Assembly: GCF_014650435.1 (NCBI RefSeq)
Contig: NZ_BMUY01000013.1
Coordinates: 1-64,000 of the forward strand
Source of the DNA: Streptomyces tendae
GTDB lineage: Bacteria > Actinomycetota > Actinomycetes > Streptomycetales > Streptomycetaceae
Length of the DNA stretch: 64,000 bases
Direction of reading: 5' to 3'
This document shows, in pieces, positions 25,145-32,710 of the stretch (position 1 is its first letter; the number at the start of each line of letters is the position of its first letter). The position numbers and the translations under genes are program-made. Below the pieces are notes generated by a model. The model saw only the letters and a list, made by a program, of their open reading frames with translations. It had not been told where the DNA came from and ran no database searches.

Positions 25145-26245
25145 CTACGGGTTGACGGCCAGTTCCAGGTACGCGGCGAACAGCACCAGGTGGACGCCCC
25201 CTTGCAAGGGCGTGGCCCGCCCCGGCACGACCGTCAGGGACGCCACCACCACGGTCAGGGCGAGCAGCACCATGTGGATGGCGCTGAGGCCGAGCACCAG
25301 CGGTCCGCTGAGCCACACGGAGGCCAGGGCGACCGCGGGAATGGTCAGGCCGATGCTGGCCATGGCCGAGCCGAGCGCCAGGTTCAGGCTGGTCTGCACC
25401 CGGTCGCGGCGCGCGGAACGCACCGCGGCGATGGTCTCGGGGAGCAGGACCAGCAGCGCGATGATGACGCCGACGACGGCGTGGTGGAGTCCGGCGGCCG
25501 CCACCCCGTCCTCGATGGTCGGCGATACGCCCTTGGCGAGGCCGACGACTCCGACCAGTGCCAGGCCCAGCATCCCCAGGCTGATCAGAGCCGTGCGCAA
25601 GGACGGTGCGTGGGCGTGTTCCTCGCTCGTGATCACTTCGCCCTGCCGGGTGATGGGCAGGAAGTAGTCGCGGTGCCGCACGGTCAGGGTCGCGATGAAC
25701 AGGCCGTAGAGGACGAGCGAGGACAGCGCGGCGAAGGTCAGCTGCACGGTGGAGAACTCCGGGCCGGGTGCGCTGGTGGTGAAGGTGGGCAGCACCAGGC
25801 TGAGGGTGGCCAGGGTCGCCACCGTCGCCAGGGCGGCGCCGGTGCCCTCCGGGTTGAACACCGCGATCCCGTGGCGCAGGGAGGCGACCAGGAGGCTGAG
25901 GCCGACGACGCCGTTGCAGGTGATCATGACGGCCGCGAAGACGGTGTCCCGGGCCAGGGTCGCGCTCTTGTCGCCGCCGTCCGCCATCAGGGTCACGATG
26001 AGCGCGACCTCGATGACGGTCACCGCGATGGCCAGGACCAGGGAGCCGAAGGGCTCGCCGACCCGGTGGGCGACCACCTCCGCATGGTGCACCGCGGCCA
26101 GGACGGAGGCCGCCAGGACGATCGTGAGCAGCGCGACGACCGCGCCGGGCAGCGAGCGGCCCCAGGTGAGGGCCAGCAGTACGACAGCGATCACGGGCGT
26201 GACGGTCGTCCACTGTGCGAGGAACGCCCTGGGACCGGTGACCAT
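25145..26245 (-). CDS. ChaA-like calcium/sodium:proton antiporter
   Basis: A 366-residue integral membrane protein with about eleven hydrophobic segments, of the CaCA superfamily (ChaA/CAX type). The two internal alpha-repeats are seen as SLVLAIAVTVIEVALIVTLM (about 66-85) and LLPETIAAVRSARRDRVQTS followed by LNLALGSAMASIGLTIP; their acidic residues bind the cation. It probably exports Ca2+, Na+ or K+ in exchange for protons. It follows terC on the same strand, with a hairpin between them, so it belongs physically to the metal/Ter block. Confidence 0.88.
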   Translation of the reverse strand: MVTGPRAFLAQWTTVTPVIAVVLLALTWGRSLPGAVVALLTIVLAASVLAAVHHAEVVAHRVGEPFGSLVLAIAVTVIEVALIVTLMADGGDKSATLARDTVFAAVMITCNGVVGLSLLVASLRHGIAVFNPEGTGAALATVATLATLSLVLPTFTTSAPGPEFSTVQLTFAALSSLVLYGLFIATLTVRHRDYFLPITRQGEVITSEEHAHAPSLRTALISLGMLGLALVGVVGLAKGVSPTIEDGVAAAGLHHAVVGVIIALLVLLPETIAAVRSARRDRVQTSLNLALGSAMASIGLTIPAVALASVWLSGPLVLGLSAIHMVLLALTVVVASLTVVPGRATPLQGGVHLVLFAAYLELAVNP

Positions 26246-26341
26246 GCGGTGATCGTCGCAGAGGGCGAGGGGCGTCGCATTCCGGATCTCCCGGCACCGC
26301 CCACCGAGCACGCGGGCCCAACACGCCCCCCGAGCACGCGG

Positions 26342-26375
26342 GGAGCGGCGACCGGCTTTCGCCGATCGCCGCTCC
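26342..26375 (-). terminator. Hairpin downstream of terC
   Basis: ggagcggcga (26342-26351) and tcgccgctcc (26366-26375) form a perfect 10-bp stem whose loop contains a further cggc/gccg pairing. It lies 14 nt after the terC stop codon. Confidence 0.75.
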
Positions 26376-26388
26376 TGGCCCGGGTGGA

Positions 26389-27390
26389 TCAGGCCTCGAC
26401 GCTGTCCTTCGACGTCTCGCCGCTCCCGGCGGCCGCCGCCTCCGCCTGCGCCTGCTTCTTCGAGGCGCGGAGGCTGGTGATCGTGGTGACGATCAGGACG
26501 GAGCAGATCACGCCGAGCGAGACCGGAATGCTGATCTCGGGGACGTGGACGCCGGATTCGTGCAGGGCGTGCAGCACCAGCTTGACGCCGATGAAGCCCA
26601 GGATGACGGACAGGCCGTACGAGAGGTGGACCAGCTTCTTCAGCAGACCGCCGATGAGGAAGTACAGCTGACGCAGACCCATCAGGGCGAACGCGTTGGC
26701 CGTGAACACGATGTACGGGTCCTGCGTCAGACCGAAGATCGCCGGGATGGAGTCGAGGGCGAAGAGCACGTCGGTGGTGCCGATGGCGAGCATCACGACC
26801 AGCATCGGGGTCATGATCCGCTTGCCGTTCTCCTCGATCCACAGCTTGGTGCCGTGGTACCGGTCGGCGACGCCGAAGCGTCGCTCGGCGGCCTTGAGGA
26901 GCTTGTTCTCCTCGAACTCCTCGTCGTCCTCGTCGGCCCGGGCCTCCTGGATGAGCTTCCAGGCGGTGTAGATGAGGAAGGCACCGAAGATGTAGAAGAC
27001 CCAGGCGAAGCTGGCGAGGATCGCGGCACCCGCGGCGATGAAGACGGCCCTGAGGACCAGGGCTATGAGGACACCGATGAGCAGAACCCGCTGCTGGTAC
27101 TGCGAGGGCACCGCGAACTTCGCCATGATCAGGACGAAGACGAAGAGGTTGTCCACGCTCAGCGACTTCTCGGTGATGAAGCCCGCGAAGAACTCGCCGG
27201 CGGGTTCACCGCCGCCGAAGAAGAGCAGGCCGAGCCCGAAGAGGCCCGCCAGGGCGATCCAGACGCCGGTCCAGATACCGGCTTCCTTGATCGATACGTC
27301 GTGCGGCTTGCGGCCGATGAAGAAATCGACCGCGATGAGGGCGGCAAGGCCCACGATGGTCAGGACCCACAGGGTCACCGAAACTTCCAC
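26389..27390 (-). CDS. TerC-family membrane protein (probable Mn2+ exporter)
   Basis: A 333-residue protein with seven to nine transmembrane segments. Family hallmarks are ITEKSLSVDNLFVFVLI (about 73-89) and AIGTTDVLFALDSIPAIFG (about 196-214), whose acidic residues are thought to coordinate metal. Relatives such as E. coli Alx and bacterial TerC proteins export Mn2+ or metallate secreted enzymes. The GTG start at 27390 has CGGAGG 5 nt upstream. The long leader contains a yybP-ykoY-type manganese riboswitch, which supports a manganese role. The C-terminal tail is Ala/Glu/Ser-rich and cytosolic. TerD-domain genes lie upstream on the same strand. Confidence 0.93.
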   Translation of the reverse strand: MEVSVTLWVLTIVGLAALIAVDFFIGRKPHDVSIKEAGIWTGVWIALAGLFGLGLLFFGGGEPAGEFFAGFITEKSLSVDNLFVFVLIMAKFAVPSQYQQRVLLIGVLIALVLRAVFIAAGAAILASFAWVFYIFGAFLIYTAWKLIQEARADEDDEEFEENKLLKAAERRFGVADRYHGTKLWIEENGKRIMTPMLVVMLAIGTTDVLFALDSIPAIFGLTQDPYIVFTANAFALMGLRQLYFLIGGLLKKLVHLSYGLSVILGFIGVKLVLHALHESGVHVPEISIPVSLGVICSVLIVTTITSLRASKKQAQAEAAAAGSGETSKDSVEA

Positions 27391-27394
27391 TACG

Positions 27395-27444
27395 CCTCCG
27401 GCAGTACGTCACACGGCAGATGTCAGCGTCGTCGCTGCCGGAGG
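27395..27444 (-). promoter_or_regulatory. Shine-Dalgarno / aptamer-strand complementarity of terC leader
   Basis: On the minus strand the end of the aptamer, CCTCCGGCAG (27444-27435), is exactly complementary to CTGCCGGAGG (27404-27395), which contains the terC Shine-Dalgarno GGAGG 4 nt before the GTG. If the aptamer stem forms with ligand, its 3' strand is occupied and the ribosome site is free; without ligand the 10-bp helix would block it. Confidence 0.7.
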
Positions 27445-27573
27445 TCTCTTCCACCCGCGGGTCCGGGACGCGCGATGCGTTCTGAACCACGGGCCGACGC
27501 CCCGGGATCTGGCCTGATCCGTATTGACGGGTACGCCGCACAGACAGGGAGTACTCCCCTCCGTACGGACGAC
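27431..27573 (-). ncRNA. yybP-ykoY manganese riboswitch aptamer
   Basis: Read on the minus strand, the terC leader contains the conserved pieces in order: AGGGGAGTA (27560-27552), CGTCAATACG (about 27529-27520), and GAGACCT (27448-27442), enclosed by a closing stem GTCGTCCG (27573-27566) with CGGCAGCGAC (27440-27431). The first and last are the two loops that meet to form the Mn2+ site in this family. A TerC gene downstream is one of the best-known contexts of this riboswitch. A covariance-model scan would be decisive. Confidence 0.85.
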
Positions 27574-27642
27574 AGTACCCCAATCACCAAGGAAAGGTAA
27601 AGAGATTTGCAAATAAAGCTCAAAAGCCCAGCTCGGGAGTGG

Positions 27643-29664
27643 TCATCGCCCCCATGACCGGCGGGCGGCGGCTACCTGGGAGAGCACCTGCTGGAGCACC
27701 TGGCTGCCGGGCGGCACGAGCGACGGCTCGTACGTCCAGGCATGCCCGACCCACGGGTCGGCGAGGTGGTCGTCGGCCACCGGCGTCAGCCGGAGCAGCG
27801 AGCGCCACAGCGGATCCAGCAGCGGTCCGAACCCGGCGGACTCCTCGCGGTCGGCGACCATCATCAGGTGGACGCCGACGGCCGGCCCCTCGTCGGCGAG
27901 GTAGCGCAGCTGGTTGACGGCCCGGTCGTCGAAGCCGTGCGGGAAGTCGTTGACGATCAGCAGCTGCTGCGAGGTGTCGAGGCCGGGCGGGAGCGCGTCC
28001 GGAGCACCTCCGCGCAAGGCCATCTGGACCAGGTCGACGCGCTGGGTGAGACGGGCCAGTACGTCGGCCGTCCCCGCGGCCCCCTGGGCGGGCGGCGCGG
28101 CGAGCACCCCGCTCTGCACCAGCGGCGCCAGTGCCTGCGCCCCGGATCCGGCCGGGTCGATGACGTGCACCGTGAACTCGCCCGCCGGGTAGATGGCGAG
28201 CAGCCGGGCCGCGTGCGCGACGGCCGTCTCCAAACCCAGGCGCCGCATCTCGTGGGAGTCGGCGAACGAACCGTCGAGCGAGGCGGAACGCCCGCTGTCG
28301 ATCCACAGGCCACGCTCGAGCGGCAGCCGGATCAGCATCGGGATGCGGATGCGGTCGGCCTCCGGCAGATGGAGATCGCCCAGCCGCAGGGCCATCGGGA
28401 TCTCCATGGGGACCCGGTAGGCGTGCCAGACGGGGTTGTCCCAGCGGGCGAAGGCCGTCGGCAGCGCGGGGTCGACGACCTCTGCCTCGGCGACGAGCTG
28501 GGCGACGTCCCGGTCCAGGACCTCCCGGGCCTGGGACACCAGCCGGCCGTGCCGCTCGCGGGCCGCTTCGCGAGCGGCGTCACCCTGCCCGCCGATCCGG
28601 CTGCGGGGATCGGACAGGGCCTGGTCGAGTTCCTTCTCCATGCGGGAGTCGGCGAAGTCGACGGCGCTGCGGTAGGCGGCCGTGGTGCGGGCCAGGTCCT
28701 CGAACATGCCCCACACCTGGTTGTAGAGGCGCTCCTCCATGGACCAGCCGGTGGCATCGCCGGCGACGGGCCGGGCGGGCTGCCCCGGTTCGGCCGGGGG
28801 CGCGGCCGGCGGGGGCGAGGGCGGTGCCGTGGTCTGCCGGCGGGGATGGCTGTAGTCGATCGGGCCGCCTCCGGCGGAGGCGGACGCGGACGGCTGGCCG
28901 GTGGCGGCGGGCTCACCCGGCCCGCCCGGGTACGGCTGCGGCGCCCCGTGTCGTCCCGGCGCCCCGGGCGTCTGCGGGCCGGGAGCGGACGCCCCCTGGG
29001 GGTCGTACGGCGAGGCCGGCGGTACGGGAGCGCCGGGCCCGGCCTGGGGTGCGGTGCCGTGGTCCGGGCGGTGCGCCGGGGCGGCAGCCGGCGGGGCCGG
29101 TATCGAACGGGCCAGCCCACTCGCCACCGCCTCGTGGATGCTCGCCGCGAGTTGGTGGGCCTGGGGCAGCTTCTGGTCGGCGAGGAGCTCGGCGAGGCCG
29201 CCCGCGTACCCCTGACCGACGGCGCGGACCTTCCAGGCACCCTGGCGCCGGTAGAGCTCCAGGGCGACGACGGCGGACTCGGCCTCCAGGCCGGTGATGG
29301 TGTAGCTGGCGACCTCGTCGCCGTCGAGTCCGGTGACGGCGACGAAGGGGGCGGCGACGGCCCCGAACCGGGCCGGGCCCCTCCCGCCGACGGGCAGGGC
29401 GAGCAGCACGCTGACCCGGTGCACCTCGTCGGACACGGCGTCCAGGTCCACCGCGAGGCGGTGGTCGGCAGCGGCCTGCCGGGAGACCTCCAGGCCCGGC
29501 AGGGTGGGCGCGCCCGGGTGGGCCACCCGTTCGTCGCCGTGGATGGTGCCGTTCTCGTCACCGAGCGTGGCCCCGGCCACGACCGGCGTACCGGCCGAGA
29601 CCCGGATCTCGAGACGAGCCCGGGGAAGCGGGTGGTTCTGTCCCCGCGTCAGCTCGGCCGTCAT
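27643..29664 (-). CDS. TerD-domain protein fused to FtsK-like C-terminal domain
   Basis: A 673-residue multidomain protein. Residues ~1-180 are a TerD domain (calcium-binding beta-sandwich of tellurite/stress systems; VALELYRRQGAWKVRAVGQG is typical). A Pro/Gly/Ala-rich linker spans ~185-300. The C-terminal ~350 residues resemble the FtsK/HerA-type ATPase seen in Ter gene clusters: HVIDPAGSGAQALAPLVQSG, QLLIVNDFPHGFDD and GVHLMMVADREES match the strand-rich core. The usual Walker A (GxxGSGKS) is replaced by WIDSGRSASLDG, so ATP hydrolysis is doubtful. GGGGGAAAGG precedes the ATG. It lies between terD (upstream) and terC. Confidence 0.8.
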   Translation of the reverse strand: MTAELTRGQNHPLPRARLEIRVSAGTPVVAGATLGDENGTIHGDERVAHPGAPTLPGLEVSRQAAADHRLAVDLDAVSDEVHRVSVLLALPVGGRGPARFGAVAAPFVAVTGLDGDEVASYTITGLEAESAVVALELYRRQGAWKVRAVGQGYAGGLAELLADQKLPQAHQLAASIHEAVASGLARSIPAPPAAAPAHRPDHGTAPQAGPGAPVPPASPYDPQGASAPGPQTPGAPGRHGAPQPYPGGPGEPAATGQPSASASAGGGPIDYSHPRRQTTAPPSPPPAAPPAEPGQPARPVAGDATGWSMEERLYNQVWGMFEDLARTTAAYRSAVDFADSRMEKELDQALSDPRSRIGGQGDAAREAARERHGRLVSQAREVLDRDVAQLVAEAEVVDPALPTAFARWDNPVWHAYRVPMEIPMALRLGDLHLPEADRIRIPMLIRLPLERGLWIDSGRSASLDGSFADSHEMRRLGLETAVAHAARLLAIYPAGEFTVHVIDPAGSGAQALAPLVQSGVLAAPPAQGAAGTADVLARLTQRVDLVQMALRGGAPDALPPGLDTSQQLLIVNDFPHGFDDRAVNQLRYLADEGPAVGVHLMMVADREESAGFGPLLDPLWRSLLRLTPVADDHLADPWVGHAWTYEPSLVPPGSQVLQQVLSQVAAARRSWGR

Positions 29665-29717
29665 CGCCTTTCCCCCTGTGTCGTTCGTGTGTGACCCGCG
29701 AGACGACGTGCGGGCCT

Positions 29718-29743
29718 GGCCGGTCCCGCGAACGGGACCGGCC
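29718..29743 (-). terminator. Hairpin with CGAA tetraloop downstream of terD
   Basis: ggccggtcccg (29718-29728) and cgggaccggcc (29733-29743) form a perfect 11-bp stem closed by a cgaa tetraloop, between the terD stop codon and the TerD-FtsK-like start. It should reduce read-through between the two TerD genes. Confidence 0.8.
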
Positions 29744-29788
29744 GGTTCGTGTCGGACGGCTGCGGCCGGTTCGTGTCGGACGGCTGCG
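29741..29788. repeat. 24-bp perfect tandem duplication
   Basis: Two exact copies of a 24-nt unit (29741-29764 and 29765-29788), followed by a 5-nt partial copy, lie between the hairpin and the terD stop codon. It looks like a recent replication-slippage product in non-coding DNA. Confidence 0.85.
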
Positions 29789-29811
29789 GCCGGACTGCCG
29801 CGGACCGGCTG

Positions 29812-30390
29812 CTACAGGACCGGCAGGATCGCCGGCATCAGGTCCTGGAAGGTGCGGCCGTTGGCCGGGGTGCCGATGGCGGTCATCGACCAGCCCTGGC
29901 CCGCGCGGTGCACCTTGGCCATGATCTGGGCCGTGAAGGCTCCGCCGCCGGCCAGCGTGTAGCGGGCCAGTTCCTGGCCGTTGGTCTCGTCGACCAGGCG
30001 GCAGAAGGCGTTCTGCACCTCCTGGAAGGTCTGTCCGGTGAAGGAGTTCACCGTGAAGACGATCTGGTCGATGTGCACCGGGACGCGCTGCAGGTCGACG
30101 AGGATCGCCTCGTCGTCGCCGCCCTGGCCGACACCGCCGACCAGGTTGTCACCGGTGTGGCGCACCGAGCCGTCGTCGCTCACCAGGTGGCGGAAGAAGA
30201 CGACATCGACCGGCTGCTTGTCCGCGAAGAGGACCGCGGAGGCGTCCAGGTCGATCTCCCGGGTGCGCGAACCGAACAGGCCGCGCCGGGGAGCCGCCTG
30301 CCAGCCGAGACCCATGCGCACGGACGTCAGGCTGCCGCCGTCGCTCTTCTGCAGACTGATGGCCTGACCCTTGGTCATGTTGACGGTCAC
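29812..30390 (-). CDS. TerD-family stress protein
   Basis: A 192-residue single-domain TerD protein, the calcium-binding family of tellurite-resistance and general stress operons. Characteristic segments are TKGQAISLQKSDGGSLTSVR, the acidic metal-binding loop EIDLDASAVLF and GDNLVGGVGQGGDDEAILVD (about 80-100). The GTG at 30390 is preceded by GAGGGG; the alternative ATG at codon 5 has no better site. Its upstream region carries a near-perfect DNA-damage promoter motif, unlike most terD genes I know. It is separated from the TerD-FtsK-like gene by a hairpin. Confidence 0.92.
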   Translation of the reverse strand: MTVNMTKGQAISLQKSDGGSLTSVRMGLGWQAAPRRGLFGSRTREIDLDASAVLFADKQPVDVVFFRHLVSDDGSVRHTGDNLVGGVGQGGDDEAILVDLQRVPVHIDQIVFTVNSFTGQTFQEVQNAFCRLVDETNGQELARYTLAGGGAFTAQIMAKVHRAGQGWSMTAIGTPANGRTFQDLMPAILPVL

Positions 30391-30445
30391 GCGCTGATCC
30401 CCTCTCGAACTGTCCCCTGTTGCCGCGGTCCCCGCGGTTGACAGA

Positions 30446-30468
30446 ACCCTACGCAGGGGCACTGACAG
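30446..30468 (-). promoter_or_regulatory. Candidate DNA-damage promoter of terD
   Basis: Minus strand: CTGTCAGTG (30468-30460), 8 nt, TAGGGT (30451-30446). Only the first base departs from TTGTCRGTG-N8-TANNNT. The upstream element lies in a palindrome (ggggcact, 3 nt, agtgcccc; 30456-30474), which could instead be the uvrB terminator. Predicted start near 30438, leader about 48 nt. Confidence 0.6.
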
Positions 30469-30531
30469 TGCCCCACCCCGGTCCGCGCTTTGTGTCGGTC
30501 TTGCAACACAGCGCGTGGCCGGACGGGGCCG

Positions 30532-32670
30532 TCAGGCCAGGCCCGCCTCCCTCATCTGACGCAGTTCCTTCTTCATCTCGGAGACTTCGTCGCGCAGCCG
30601 GGCCGCGATCTCGAACTGGAGGTCGGCGGCGGCCGCCCGCATGCGGGTGGTGAGGTCCTCGATCTGCTCGGCCAGCTCCGCCGCCGGACGGTCGGTCACC
30701 GCCGTCTCCTTGGCCCTGCCCTTGGCCACCTTGGCGCCGCTCGTCGCCTGGCCGCCCAGCGCGGGCACCGGGGCCTTGGCGCCCTTGCCCTCCTTCGACT
30801 GGCGGTAGCCCGAGCCGAGGAGCTGTTCGGTGTCGACGTCCTCGCGGGCGATCTGCGCGACGATGTCGTTGATCTTCTTGCGGAGCGGCTGCGGGTCGAT
30901 GCCGTTCGCCTTGTTGAAGGCGACCTGCTTCTCGCGCCGGCGGTTGGTCTCGTCGATGGCCTTCTCCATCGCCGGCGTGATCTTGTCCGCGTACATGTGG
31001 ACCTGGCCGGAGACGTTGCGCGCCGCGCGCCCGATGGTCTGGATCAGGGAGGTGCCGGAGCGCAGGAAGCCCTCCTTGTCGGCGTCGAGGATCGCCACCA
31101 GGGACACCTCGGGCAGGTCGAGGCCCTCGCGCAGCAGGTTGATGCCGACCAGGACGTCGTACTCACCGGCGCGCAGCTCGCGCAGCAGCTCGACGCGGCG
31201 CAGCGTGTCGACGTCGCTGTGCAGGTAGCGGACCTGGATACCGAGCTCAAGGAAGTAGTCGGTGAGGTCCTCGGCCATCTTCTTGGTGAGGGTGGTGACC
31301 AGGACGCGCTCGTCCTTCTCGGTCCGCTTGCGGATCTCGTGCACCAGGTCGTCGATCTGGCCCTCGGTGGGCTTGACGACGACCTCCGGGTCGACCAGGC
31401 CGGTGGGGCGGATGATCTGCTCGACGGCGCCGTCCGAACGGGAGAGCTCGTAGGCGCCCGGGGTGGCCGACAGGTACACGGTCTGACCGATGCGCTCCTG
31501 GAACTCCTCCCACTTCAGCGGGCGGTTGTCGAGCGCGGAGGGCAGCCGGAAGCCGTGGTCCACCAGGGTCCGCTTGCGGGACGCGTCGCCCTCGTACATG
31601 GCGCCGATCTGCGGGACGGTGACGTGCGACTCGTCGATGACGAGCAGGAAGTCGTCCGGGAAGTAGTCCAGCAGCGTGTTCGGCGGGGAGCCGGGCGAGC
31701 GGCCGTCGAAGTGCATCGAGTAGTTCTCCACGCCGGAGCAGGAGCCGATCTGGCGGAGCATCTCGATGTCGTACGTGGTGCGCATGCGCAGCCGCTGGGC
31801 CTCCAGGAGCTTGCCCTGCTTCTCCAGCTCGGTCAGGCGCTCGGCCAGCTCCTTCTCGATGTCGTTGACCGCCCGCTCCAGGCGCTCGGGGCCGGCGACG
31901 TAGTGAGAGGCCGGGAACACGTACAGCTGCTGGTCGTCGCTGATGATCTCGCCGGTGACCGGGTGGAGCGTGGACAGGGCCTCGATCTCGTCGCCGAACA
32001 TCTCGATGCGGACGGCCAGCTCCTCGTAGACCGGGAAGATCTCGATGGTGTCGCCGCGCACCCGGAAGGTGCCGCGGGCGAAGGCCATGTCGTTGCGCGT
32101 GTACTGGATGTCGACGAAGCGGCGCAGCAGCTCGTCCCGGTCGTGCTCCTCGCCGACCCGCAGCGGGACCATGCGGTCGACGTACTCCTGCGGAGTGCCG
32201 AGGCCGTAGATGCAGGACACGGAGGCCACCACGACGACGTCGCGGCGGGTGAGCAGCGAGTTGGTGGCGGAGTGGCGCAGTCGCTCCACCTCCTCGTTGA
32301 TCGAGGAGTCCTTCTCGATGTAGGTGTCCGACTGGGGGACGTATGCCTCGGGCTGGTAGTAGTCGTAGTACGAGACGAAGTACTCGACGGCGTTGTTGGG
32401 CAGCAGCTCGCGGAACTCGTTCGCCAGCTGGGCGGCCAGAGTCTTGTTCGGCGCCATCACCAGGGTGGGGCGCTGGAGCTTCTCGATCATCCACGCGGTG
32501 GTGGCGGACTTGCCGGTGCCGGTCGCGCCGAGCAGGACGACGTCCTTCTCGCCTGCCTGGACGCGCCGGGCCAGGTCGGCGATGGCCGTCGGCTGGTCGC
32601 CGTTGGGCTGGTAGGGGCTGACGACCTCGAAGGGCGCCACCGTGCGTTCGATCTGGGAAACGGGCCGCAT
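30532..32670 (-). CDS. uvrB: Excinuclease ABC subunit B
   Basis: The damage-verifying helicase-like subunit of nucleotide excision repair, 712 residues. Walker A is GATGTGKS (about 48-55); the beta-hairpin that inserts between DNA strands is YYDYYQPEAYVP; the helicase motif QTIGRAARN and a C-terminal UVR domain that binds UvrC are present. I start at ATG 32670 because the next upstream start (32700) is inside the promoter motif; TACGGT ends 7 nt before 32670, so the message is probably leaderless. The ~60 residues before the UVR domain are a Lys/Ala-rich linker. Confidence 0.97.
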   Translation of the reverse strand: MRPVSQIERTVAPFEVVSPYQPNGDQPTAIADLARRVQAGEKDVVLLGATGTGKSATTAWMIEKLQRPTLVMAPNKTLAAQLANEFRELLPNNAVEYFVSYYDYYQPEAYVPQSDTYIEKDSSINEEVERLRHSATNSLLTRRDVVVVASVSCIYGLGTPQEYVDRMVPLRVGEEHDRDELLRRFVDIQYTRNDMAFARGTFRVRGDTIEIFPVYEELAVRIEMFGDEIEALSTLHPVTGEIISDDQQLYVFPASHYVAGPERLERAVNDIEKELAERLTELEKQGKLLEAQRLRMRTTYDIEMLRQIGSCSGVENYSMHFDGRSPGSPPNTLLDYFPDDFLLVIDESHVTVPQIGAMYEGDASRKRTLVDHGFRLPSALDNRPLKWEEFQERIGQTVYLSATPGAYELSRSDGAVEQIIRPTGLVDPEVVVKPTEGQIDDLVHEIRKRTEKDERVLVTTLTKKMAEDLTDYFLELGIQVRYLHSDVDTLRRVELLRELRAGEYDVLVGINLLREGLDLPEVSLVAILDADKEGFLRSGTSLIQTIGRAARNVSGQVHMYADKITPAMEKAIDETNRRREKQVAFNKANGIDPQPLRKKINDIVAQIAREDVDTEQLLGSGYRQSKEGKGAKAPVPALGGQATSGAKVAKGRAKETAVTDRPAAELAEQIEDLTTRMRAAAADLQFEIAARLRDEVSEMKKELRQMREAGLA

Positions 32671-32677
32671 GGGTTCC

Positions 32678-32700
32678 ACCGTACGACCCCGCACTGACAA
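32678..32700 (-). promoter_or_regulatory. DNA-damage (RecA-NDp/PafBC-type) promoter of uvrB
   Basis: Minus strand: TTGTCAGTG (32700-32692), 8 nt, TACGGT (32683-32678), a perfect consensus match, followed by 7 nt and the uvrB ATG. Confidence 0.85.
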
Positions 32701-32710
32701 CGGGTCCCGG

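Noticed and set aside
30456..30474. Palindrome ggggcact-gac-agtgcccc as a simple uvrB terminator
   Set aside because: It is possible, but the 8-nt spacing to TAGGGT makes a regulatory element at least as likely, so it is recorded under the terD promoter rather than as a terminator.
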